A stretch of 10,886 nucleotides of DNA from Bacteroidota bacterium (GTDB lineage: Bacteria > Bacteroidota > Bacteroidia > B-17B0 > Aurantibacillaceae). Made by a program: the position numbers and the translations under genes. The stretch is from positions 1 through 10,886 of the forward strand of contig JANYBY010000335.1 of NCBI GenBank assembly GCA_025360565.1, written 5' to 3'. Under the pieces are notes generated by a model. That model did no database searches, had not been told where the DNA came from, and saw nothing but the letters and a program-made list of their open reading frames with translations. Shown here piece after piece: positions 1 to 6,639 of this stretch; positions within the stretch are counted from its first letter, which is position 1, and every line of letters starts with the position of its first letter.

Positions 1-382
1 CAAATGACAAACCAAATTTTGTTTCTTCAGCGGCAATGTAAATTTGCAGCAAACAATCAATGATCCTATCATTTTTTTTTGCCTGCTTATTTACTTCTTC
101 CAATAATTTTAAACTGTCAACCCCATGAATTAAATGTACAAATGGCGCTATTAATTTTACTTTGTTACTTTGTAAATGTCCTATAAAATGCCAGCGAATA
201 TCTTTTGGAAGCTGTTCGTATTTATCCGCTAACTCCTGAACGTAATTTTCGCCGAAGTCCAGTTGGCCCGCGTTGTAAGCCTCCATAATCAATTCGTTTG
301 GTTTGGTTTTAGAAACCGCAACCAAAGTAACCGACGCCGGGATTGAATTTTTTAGCTGAAGAAGATTTTCTTTTACTGACAT
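1..382 (-). CDS. yggS: YggS/PLPBP-family pyridoxal phosphate homeostasis protein, C-terminus cut by window edge
   Basis: This is the first 127 codons of a YggS/PROSC-type protein, a fold-type III PLP-binding protein of the cytoplasm. The family buffers and delivers free PLP and affects amino/keto acid balance; it has no known catalytic activity. Seen in the sequence: the Lys-bearing strand VAVSKTKP with the expected Schiff-base lysine at residue 25, the FGENYVQE segment at about 43-50, and the family hallmark WHFIGHLQSNK at about 64-74. Family members are usually about 220-230 residues, so a little over half is present and the rest lies left of base 1. The ATG at 382 sits only 2 nt after the stop of the SpoIIE-type gene, which suggests translation from the same transcript. 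Identification is secure; the link to its neighbour's function is unknown. Confidence 0.95.
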   Translation of the reverse strand, partial: MSVKENLLQLKNSIPASVTLVAVSKTKPNELIMEAYNAGQLDFGENYVQELADKYEQLPKDIRWHFIGHLQSNKVKLIAPFVHLIHGVDSLKLLEEVNKQAKKNDRIIDCLLQIYIAAEETKFGLSF

Positions 383-384
383 AA

Positions 385-2514
385 TTATAGCCGCACACCA
401 ATTATACAAACATCGTCCACCTGTTCTAAATTTCCTTTCCAATTATCAAAAGATTCATTAAGTACAAGCTTTTGTTGATCAAGACTTAAATTTAAATTAG
501 ATATAAGCGTTTCTTGAAGATGTTTATATTTAAATTTTTTGCCTTTTGGCCCGCCAAACTGATCTGCAAAACCATCAGTGATCAAATAAAAAGAATCTCC
601 TTTTTGTAAAGTTAAGGTGTGAGTAGGAAAAGGTGTTGGCAGATCGATCATACCTATAGGCTGTTTATGTCCTTTGATCTCTTTAAATATCTCATTCTGA
701 AAATACCACAATGGATTATTTGCACCGCTCCATTTGATCTCATTTGTTTTTGTATTCAGGGAACATAACGAAATGTCCATTCCGTCCTTTACCTCGCTTT
801 CGCTTTTCGAAAACGTTTCTAAAACCAGTTCCCGCGCTTTATCCAGGATCTTTCCCGGTTCGGTGATCTTAAATTCTTTTATCGTACGGTTAAGCGCATC
901 GCTGCAAACAATAGAAACCATGGCGCCCGGTACTCCGTGACCGGTGCAATCTGCGGCTGCAATAAGAACCAGCTCGTTTTCTGCTTCTTTTACAACTTCG
1001 CACCAATAAAAATCACCGGCAACAATGTCTTTTGGCTTATAAAACACAAACGATTCGGGAAGAGTTTTTTTAATTAATTTATCCGGCGGTAAAATAGCCT
1101 GCTGCAAACGTTTTGCGTATGTAATACTGTCGGTAATTTCTTTTTGTTTTTCATCTACCAATTGTTTTTGAAGCTGAATAATACTATTTGCTTTTTGTTT
1201 ATTTCTTAAGGCATTATAGATCCAAATGCCAAATGCCGCCAAAATAATTGCAATAACGATTAGGTATTTGATCTGTCCTTGTCTTTTTTCAATTTGTAAG
1301 TCCTTGTCCTTCACCTGGAGCTCCTGTAATTCAATCTTTAACGAATCTTGGGTTTTTGTTTTATTTAAAAGGGCAATTTCTTTTTCTTTTTTTGCAGTTT
1401 CGTATTTGATCTGGATGTCGTGTACATTCTTTTTTATTTTCTCACCCGACAATGAATCATTTAATTCCGTGTACAATTTGTAATAATTGAAAGCGTTCTT
1501 GTAGTTTTTTAATTCCTCATAAGCCTTTGATATTCCTCCATACGCCTCGGCTAATTCTTTTCTTGCTTTTATCTCTTTATTTATTTTAATACTCAATAGA
1601 TAATTTTCAATAGCAGCGTCATATTTTTTTTCGTGGTGATTTATCAGGGCAATTCCATTATAACAATTCGCTATCATGTATTTATCTCCTGTTTCTATTG
1701 CTAATTTTTTTGCATTCTCCTCGCATTTAAGCGATTCGCCAAACCTATTCATTTTTCTGAGTACCATCGCTTTTCCGCTATACGACATAGCTGTTCCAAC
1801 CAAATCGCCCATCATTAAACTAATCTTTAATCCAAGATCAACATAATGAAAAGCCGAATCGTAATTTCCAAGGTCGTAATATACACCAGATATATTCTGA
1901 TATGCGGATGCCATATCTTCAGGCCTGTTTCTTACAGCCTTAATGTTCATTCCTTTTTTATAATAATGAAGCGCATTTTTATAATCTTGTTGGTTATAAT
2001 TAATGATACCAATATCATTATAAACCGATGAAAGGCCAATTTGATAGTTAATAACGGTAAAATATTTTTCGGCTTTTAATAAACTGCCAATTGCTTTTTC
2101 ATAATTTCCTTGCGAACCGTAAACGGCGCCTCGACTTAAATAAACATCGCCTATTAATCTGGAGTTTTTTGTTTGTATTGCATATTTTAAAGCTTCTTCC
2201 ACATACTTTTCAGCAGTTGAAAAATCGCCCATAGTATAATTGTATAACCTACAAAAGAATAAATTCACTTTCGCCTTCCACTTTGGAAAAGTAGTTGGCT
2301 TTATAAATCCGGCGGCTAACTTACAATAAAAAAGGGATGAGTCGGAACTTGTTTCTTTAAAGGAGGCACTCAAAACCAAACACGCCGAAATTTTAGCTGT
2401 ATCAGCCGAGTTGGAATTAAGAATTTTTATTAAACTGTCTTTATTTATTTTTTTTGCAAACAGTTCGCTTTCTGAACAAAAAAACAAAATAAATATAAAA
2501 GCTAATGTCCTCAA
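385..2514 (-). CDS. TPR-repeat, membrane-anchored SpoIIE/PP2C-type serine phosphatase
   Basis: The predicted protein has about 709 residues: N-terminal signal peptide, periplasmic TPR array, coiled coil, one membrane segment, cytoplasmic linker and SpoIIE phosphatase domain. It is probably a sensor that dephosphorylates a partner protein such as an anti-sigma-factor antagonist; the partner is not visible here. Counting from the TTG at 2514, seven TPR units recur at exactly 40-residue spacing (start points near 97, 137, 177, 217, 257, 297, 337). A coiled coil covers about 365-415 and the membrane segment about 416-434. The phosphatase domain covers about 490-709 with metal-binding acids in VAGDFYW (D501), AADCTGHG (D522), GMDIS (D580), LITDG (D647) and VDDV (D700/D701), so it should be active. 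No ATG is available. TTG at 2514 was chosen because it opens directly on a normal signal peptide and follows GGGGAG by 4 nt. TTG at 2553 (722 residues) is the alternative. Confidence 0.88.
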   Translation of the reverse strand: MRTLAFIFILFFCSESELFAKKINKDSLIKILNSNSADTAKISACLVLSASFKETSSDSSLFYCKLAAGFIKPTTFPKWKAKVNLFFCRLYNYTMGDFSTAEKYVEEALKYAIQTKNSRLIGDVYLSRGAVYGSQGNYEKAIGSLLKAEKYFTVINYQIGLSSVYNDIGIINYNQQDYKNALHYYKKGMNIKAVRNRPEDMASAYQNISGVYYDLGNYDSAFHYVDLGLKISLMMGDLVGTAMSYSGKAMVLRKMNRFGESLKCEENAKKLAIETGDKYMIANCYNGIALINHHEKKYDAAIENYLLSIKINKEIKARKELAEAYGGISKAYEELKNYKNAFNYYKLYTELNDSLSGEKIKKNVHDIQIKYETAKKEKEIALLNKTKTQDSLKIELQELQVKDKDLQIEKRQGQIKYLIVIAIILAAFGIWIYNALRNKQKANSIIQLQKQLVDEKQKEITDSITYAKRLQQAILPPDKLIKKTLPESFVFYKPKDIVAGDFYWCEVVKEAENELVLIAAADCTGHGVPGAMVSIVCSDALNRTIKEFKITEPGKILDKARELVLETFSKSESEVKDGMDISLCSLNTKTNEIKWSGANNPLWYFQNEIFKEIKGHKQPIGMIDLPTPFPTHTLTLQKGDSFYLITDGFADQFGGPKGKKFKYKHLQETLISNLNLSLDQQKLVLNESFDNWKGNLEQVDDVCIIGVRL

Positions 2515-2515
2515 T

Positions 2516-2557
2516 TTACTCCCCAAGATATAAATAATCTCCCCAACTGACAACCAT
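2516..2557 (-). promoter_or_regulatory. Possible 13-codon leader ORF coupled to the SpoIIE-gene start
   Basis: The only ATG just upstream of the phosphatase gene opens a 13-codon frame (MVVSWGDYLYLGE) that ends in TAA at 2518-2516. That stop lies one base before the TTG at 2514, and its last codons contain the GGGGAG that would serve as ribosome binding site for the TTG. This arrangement fits translational coupling or a leader peptide, but such a short ORF can arise by chance. No ribosome profiling or conservation is available, so this is a proposal. Confidence 0.25.
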
Positions 2558-2610
2558 TTTTTTATTAGCTGCTGGCCGGAAAAATTCGATAAATTACCAA
2601 AAGAATTTGC

Positions 2611-3852
2611 TTAATCCAACGAATGCACAACCAATCCGCTTCTCAACTTAGGTTCAAACCAGGTTGTTTTTGGCGGCATAATATTTCCTGTATCGGCAAT
2701 ATCGATCAATTGTTTCATGGTTACAGGATGCAGTGCAAACGCGACTTTCATTTCGCCTGAATTTACTCTGTTCTCTAATTCGCCCAATCCTCTAAGGCCA
2801 CCAACAAAATCAATTCGTTTATCAGTACGCAGATCAACAATATTAAAGATGGGCGCTAAAATTCTTTCCGATAAAATAGTAACATCCAACACACCAATTG
2901 GATCGGTATCATTATACGTTCCTTTTTTGGCGTTCAACGAATACCATTTGTGATTTAAATACATTCCGAAATTATGCAAAGCGTTCGGACGGTAGGTTCC
3001 ATTTTTTTCTGTTACATCAAAATTTTCGGAGATCTTTTTCAATAATTCTTCCTCCGATAAACCGTTCAGGTCTTTTACCACGCGGTTATAATCCATAATA
3101 TGTAATTGATTATCCGGAAAATGTACAGCAAGGAAAAAATTATATTCTTCGTTACCTGTATGATTCGGGTTATTTTCTCGTCTTTCTTTACCAACAAGGG
3201 CTGCAGCGGCAGTACGATGATGCCCATCGGCCACGTAGGTTGCAGGAAGTTTTGCAAACAGATCAATAATATTTTTTACTGCAGCTGCATCGCTCACCAC
3301 CCAAAACTCATGACGGATGCCGTCTTCTGTTGTAAAATCATATTCAGGCTTAACGGCAACAATTTTATTAACCGCCTCATCCAAAGCTTTCATGTTTGGA
3401 TACGCAAAAAATACCGGTTCGGCATTTATATTGGCAACACGTACGTGGTTTATTCTGTCAAGTTCTTTATCGGGACGGGTTAATTCGTGTTTTTTAATGA
3501 TGTTATTAAAGTAATCATCTATAGAAGCGGAACCAACAATGCCGGTTTGTGTTCTTCCATCCATTGTTAAACGGTAAATGTAAAGACACTCTTCTTTATC
3601 TTGCATGAACATGCCGTCTTTTATTAATTTCTCAAAATTTTCTTTTGCTTTTTGATAAACCAAAGGGGAATAATGATCCAGATCAGCCGGCAGATCAATT
3701 TCGGGTTTTACAACATGAAGAAATGAATGTATATTATCGCCCGCTTCAATTTTTGCTTCTTCAGAATTTATAACATCGTAAGGACGAGAAGCTACTAAAC
3801 TCACTTTGTCTTTTTTTGGCCTTAGGCCTTTGAATGATTTTAAAATTGCCAT
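2611..3852 (-). CDS. DUF1015 family protein, adjacent to serA
   Basis: A 413-residue cytoplasmic protein of the DUF1015 family (Pfam PF06245), whose function is not established as far as I know. Seen: an N-terminal LRP..ASRPYDVIN segment (about 10-29), the strongly conserved ADGHHRTAAA motif at about 208-217, and a C-terminal PPKTTWFEPKLRSGL block near 393-407. Length is normal for the family. The ATG at 3852 was chosen over an in-frame ATG at 3900, because the extra 16 residues are encoded by the inverted repeat and do not look like protein. The gene follows serA on the same strand and I recall the two being neighbours in other Bacteroidota, which suggests a role in serine or phosphoserine metabolism. 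The DGHHR motif resembles one I associate with ParB/sulfiredoxin-fold serine kinases, but that is inference only. Confidence 0.9.
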   Translation of the reverse strand: MAILKSFKGLRPKKDKVSLVASRPYDVINSEEAKIEAGDNIHSFLHVVKPEIDLPADLDHYSPLVYQKAKENFEKLIKDGMFMQDKEECLYIYRLTMDGRTQTGIVGSASIDDYFNNIIKKHELTRPDKELDRINHVRVANINAEPVFFAYPNMKALDEAVNKIVAVKPEYDFTTEDGIRHEFWVVSDAAAVKNIIDLFAKLPATYVADGHHRTAAAALVGKERRENNPNHTGNEEYNFFLAVHFPDNQLHIMDYNRVVKDLNGLSEEELLKKISENFDVTEKNGTYRPNALHNFGMYLNHKWYSLNAKKGTYNDTDPIGVLDVTILSERILAPIFNIVDLRTDKRIDFVGGLRGLGELENRVNSGEMKVAFALHPVTMKQLIDIADTGNIMPPKTTWFEPKLRSGLVVHSLD

Positions 3853-3868
3853 GCGTATTGTTTTTTTT

Positions 3869-4000
3869 ACCACGGAGACACGGAGAGCACAAAGTTTCAC
3901 GGAGGAATGTTTTGTGTTTGACCTTGTTCAGTGTTGTGTTATTTAAATTTTATTATTATAAACTTCTGTGCTTTTCAGTGTTCTCTGTGTCTCCGTGGTT
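3869..4000. repeat. Imperfect inverted repeat of the dispersed CCACGGAGACAC type
   Basis: The spacer between serA and the DUF1015 gene carries two facing arms. The left arm (about 3869-3890) begins ACCACGGAGACAC. The right arm (about 3978-3999) reads as its reverse complement with 2 mismatches in 22 bases. About 87 bases lie between the arms, and they contain further fragments such as TTTCACGGAGGA and AACTTCTGTGCTTTTCAGTG. The right arm abuts the serA stop codon. In RNA the arms could pair as a long-looped stem. I recall many environmental genomes carrying families of such cacggag-rich intergenic repeats; copy number in this genome cannot be judged from the window. Confidence 0.75.
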
Positions 4001-4953
4001 TATTTAAGAGCAGATATCAATTTCTCCGCCAATTCCACACCAATACGTTCCTGCGCTTCGTTGGTGGCCGCGCCAATGTGCGGAGTTAACGAAATTTTTG
4101 GATTTTTTAAAATTGCCACTGAAGGACGCGGCTCATTTTCAAAAACATCTAAACACGCGTGCGAAATTTTCCCACTGTTCAAAGCTTCCAAAAGATCATC
4201 TTCGTTAATTACACCGCCGCGGGCAGTATTTATTAATACCACACCATTTTTCATGGATGCGATCTCGTGTTTTGAAATTAATTTTCCGCCCGGTACATGA
4301 AACGTAATAAAATCGGCGTTTTGAATTACCTTATCCATGCCTACTGTTTTTATGGCAACGGTAACAGGTTTATCAAGTCCCGATATTTCAAGATCAATTT
4401 TAGTTTCAACTACAAATGGATCAAACGCAACCACCTTCATTCCCAGGCCCAGTGCCATTTTTGCAACACTCTGCCCTATTCTGCCAAAACCAACAATGCC
4501 CATGGTTTTATCCCTTAACTCAACCCCCTTAGCGTATTTCTTTTTCAAGTCATCAAATTTATCTTCGCCCGAAACCGGCATGTTACGATTACTGTCGTAT
4601 AAAAAACGAACTGCGTTAAATAAATGCGCGAACACTAATTCGGCAACAGAATTACTTGAAGCAGCAGGCGTATTAATTACGTTTATTCCTTTTGACCTCG
4701 CATATTCCACATCAATATTATCCATACCAACACCACCGCGGCCAATAACTTTTAAACCCGGACAAGCATCAATAATATCTTTTCGCACTTTGGAAGCGCT
4801 ACGAACAGTAATGGCGGAATAACCTTTTTCATTTATTTCGTTCGCAATATTTTCTTGCGCAACTTTTTCGGTAATAACCGTAAACCCGGCTTTTTCTAAA
4901 AGTTGTTTGCCAACCGCGTCAATACCATCGTTTGCCAATATTTTTTTGCTCAT
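4000..4953 (-). CDS. serA: D-3-phosphoglycerate dehydrogenase, short form without ACT domain
   Basis: A 317-residue cytoplasmic NAD-dependent enzyme that oxidises 3-phosphoglycerate to 3-phosphohydroxypyruvate, the first step of serine synthesis. Seen: substrate-domain motifs VRSASKVR (about 50-57) and GRGGVGMDNID (71-81), the Rossmann loop GFGRIG at 155-160, and the catalytic trio of the D-2-hydroxyacid dehydrogenase family: Arg245 in INTARGG, Glu274 in DVFENEP and His292 in LTPHIGAAT. The protein stops soon after the catalytic His, so it lacks the C-terminal ACT domain used for serine feedback in longer SerA proteins. A good promoter lies 23 nt upstream of the ATG. The DUF1015 gene follows on the same strand. 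serC, often next to serA in Bacteroidota, is not in this window. A related 2-hydroxyacid dehydrogenase activity is possible but less likely given the context. Confidence 0.93.
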   Translation of the reverse strand: MSKKILANDGIDAVGKQLLEKAGFTVITEKVAQENIANEINEKGYSAITVRSASKVRKDIIDACPGLKVIGRGGVGMDNIDVEYARSKGINVINTPAASSNSVAELVFAHLFNAVRFLYDSNRNMPVSGEDKFDDLKKKYAKGVELRDKTMGIVGFGRIGQSVAKMALGLGMKVVAFDPFVVETKIDLEISGLDKPVTVAIKTVGMDKVIQNADFITFHVPGGKLISKHEIASMKNGVVLINTARGGVINEDDLLEALNSGKISHACLDVFENEPRPSVAILKNPKISLTPHIGAATNEAQERIGVELAEKLISALK

Positions 4954-4975
4954 AAGTGGTGTGTTTTAAAGTGAC

Positions 4976-5006
4976 CAAAAATAGGAATTAAATGGTTAAT
5001 TCCAAA
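4976..5006 (-). promoter_or_regulatory. Bacteroidota-type promoter for serA
   Basis: On the minus strand TTTG (5006-5003) is followed after 19 bases by TATTTTTG (4983-4976). This is a full match to the -33 TTTG / -7 TAnnTTTG consensus of the Bacteroidota housekeeping sigma factor. Transcription would begin about 7 bases downstream, near 4969, leaving a leader of roughly 16 nt before the serA ATG. The site shows that serA need not depend on the barrel gene upstream. Confidence 0.7.
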
Positions 5007-5039
5007 GGGAATTGCACTGGTTTATTTTATGAAGAAGTT

Positions 5040-5100
5040 GGCACGAGGCAATTCAAAATTTTCGCTCTCACTGCTTACTGCCAATCCCTACTCTTTTCAA
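5040..5100. other. Intergenic segment with degenerate ACTGC/TACT micro-repeats
   Basis: The 158-base gap between the barrel gene and serA contains, to the right of the serA promoter, ATTCAAAATTTT (5051-5062) followed by ACTGCTTACTGCC (5070-5082) and a further CCTACT. I see no ORF with coding character, no RNA gene and no convincing terminator hairpin. The words resemble short repeats I have seen between genes of Bacteroidota, but with one copy here this is weak. Confidence 0.25.
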
Positions 5101-5111
5101 TAAATCCGGGA

Positions 5112-6629
5112 TTACCACTTATAGCCAACCGTAAGAGCCAACTGAGCATTATTATAATTAATAACCGATTTTTGAGCAAGCGTTGAGAACATATAATAAT
5201 CTTCGGAACTAAAATTTTTATACCAGGCAAGATCCAGGCACCATCCAGCTTTGCTGCGAACACCAAGGCCTAGGCTTATGGTATGCCTTACAAAACTGCC
5301 TGTAAATGCTGAACCAAAAGGGCTGCCCTGCATATTATACCCGGCCCTGATCATAACAGGCTTTACATTAAATTCAACACCCATACGAACATTTGTTGCA
5401 TAAGAATATTTGTGTTTTATAATAGCGTTTACACCTGCAAAATCAGAGACGTTTGCGCTTGACAATTGGGCGTTCCTATAATTTATGTATTCATACTCTA
5501 ATCCTATTACGCAAATTTTATTAATGGTAAAGGCCGAGCTCACTCCTATTTTAGAAGGTGTAATTATTTTATAAGAAAAATAACCACCGTCGGGCGGATC
5601 TTTTATTGAAAGAACATTTGATTTATTACGATCGTAAGTGGCCGACATGCTATTGTAGTAAACATCGGTAAAAGAATATAAAGTTGGAGAATGATAATGA
5701 AAACCAATTCTGATATCATCGTTAATTCTTGCTACTAATCCTAATTTCAAATTAACTCCCGTGCCTGAAGTTGAAAAAAATTCGGTATAGGTTAAACTAT
5801 TAAATCCCATCAATAAAGTATCATACGCCGGAAGTCCCGAAATATAATTGGATGTAAATGTGCCCGGTGATAACCTTGTTATTTGCATACTATCTTTATC
5901 ATCCGCTTCTGAATGTGTTGTTGTTGAAGAATAGGTAACCCTTGGTACGCCTATACTTGCGCCAAAATAATATTTATCCTTAGAAGAATAAGCGTATGAA
6001 AAATTCCACTCGTTCACATGCCCGTCCGTTACAATATTTCGTGTTTGCAGCACAGTTCTTTTCAGATCAACATTTGAAAAATAGCGATTATTAACCGTAT
6101 CTAAAATAAAAGTGTTAAAAGCCAACCCTTCGTAACCGCTGTTTAAACCGGTTGGATATGTTTGTCCCGCCTTATTCAGCATATCCTTTGCAATTGAATT
6201 ATTATTGGTATAGCTGGACAACCGTGAGGTGCCAAAAAAATTTTGAATTTGGGTATTGGAAATGGCAATTACGTGTCGTCCATTTGGATTACCTTCAGGT
6301 AGCCATGCATGCGCGTAACCCGCATTATTAAAAATAAATCGTGCGCCCGATACTTCAGATGTTGTGTTATTTACCGTGCCCTTATTGCCGGTGGTTTTTA
6401 ATCCGAAACCATAAGAAGCATTATCACTTTTAAATAAACCCAAACCTGCGGGGTTATTTGCCGCACAAGATATATCGGCCCCTATTGCCCCGAATGCCCC
6501 GCCCATGGCTACAAACCGCGAAGTACCATTTACTCCGTTTCGGGAATAGCGAAGAGCATCTACATCGTTTTGTGCGGTTACTCCTAAATAAAATAAGGAA
6601 ATGAAAAAATAAAAAATGTATTTAAACAT
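5112..6629 (-). CDS. OmpP1/FadL-like outer-membrane beta-barrel protein
   Basis: A 505-residue predicted outer-membrane barrel. A signal peptide covers the first 20 residues (hydrophobic stretch, then VTAQ with probable cleavage before ND). The N-terminal hatch-like block follows at about 36-65: SRFVAMGGAFGAIGAD, then NNPAGLG, the NPAG signature of the FadL/OmpP1/TodX family (PF03349). The rest alternates short amphipathic strands and Asn/Ser/Thr-rich loops and ends on a terminal aromatic residue (Trp), as barrel proteins usually do. The family moves hydrophobic molecules such as long-chain fatty acids across the outer membrane; some Bacteroidota members are labelled hemin receptors, and the substrate here cannot be told. 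Length is within the family range. The ATG at 6629 begins 10 nt after the stop of the lipoprotein gene, so the two are likely co-transcribed. Confidence 0.85.
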   Translation of the reverse strand: MFKYIFYFFISLFYLGVTAQNDVDALRYSRNGVNGTSRFVAMGGAFGAIGADISCAANNPAGLGLFKSDNASYGFGLKTTGNKGTVNNTTSEVSGARFIFNNAGYAHAWLPEGNPNGRHVIAISNTQIQNFFGTSRLSSYTNNNSIAKDMLNKAGQTYPTGLNSGYEGLAFNTFILDTVNNRYFSNVDLKRTVLQTRNIVTDGHVNEWNFSYAYSSKDKYYFGASIGVPRVTYSSTTTHSEADDKDSMQITRLSPGTFTSNYISGLPAYDTLLMGFNSLTYTEFFSTSGTGVNLKLGLVARINDDIRIGFHYHSPTLYSFTDVYYNSMSATYDRNKSNVLSIKDPPDGGYFSYKIITPSKIGVSSAFTINKICVIGLEYEYINYRNAQLSSANVSDFAGVNAIIKHKYSYATNVRMGVEFNVKPVMIRAGYNMQGSPFGSAFTGSFVRHTISLGLGVRSKAGWCLDLAWYKNFSSEDYYMFSTLAQKSVINYNNAQLALTVGYKW

Positions 6630-6639
6630 TTAAGAAAAT

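Noticed and set aside
3853..3900. In-frame upstream ATG giving DUF1015 a 16-residue N-terminal extension
   Set aside because: The extension (beginning MKLCALRV) is encoded by the CACGGAG-type repeat and has no place in the family; the ATG at 3852 starts the conserved domain directly.
3968..4300. Plus-strand ORF opposite the end of serA
   Set aside because: It lies almost entirely antisense to serA, and its first codons are the other arm of the inverted repeat; no protein-like features.
4954..5111. tRNA or riboswitch in the gap before serA
   Set aside because: No cloverleaf or conserved aptamer words seen, and the predicted serA leader is only about 16 nt.
4992..5186. Plus-strand ORF across the barrel-serA gap
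   Set aside because: It runs through the serA promoter and into the barrel gene antisense, with no recognisable protein features.
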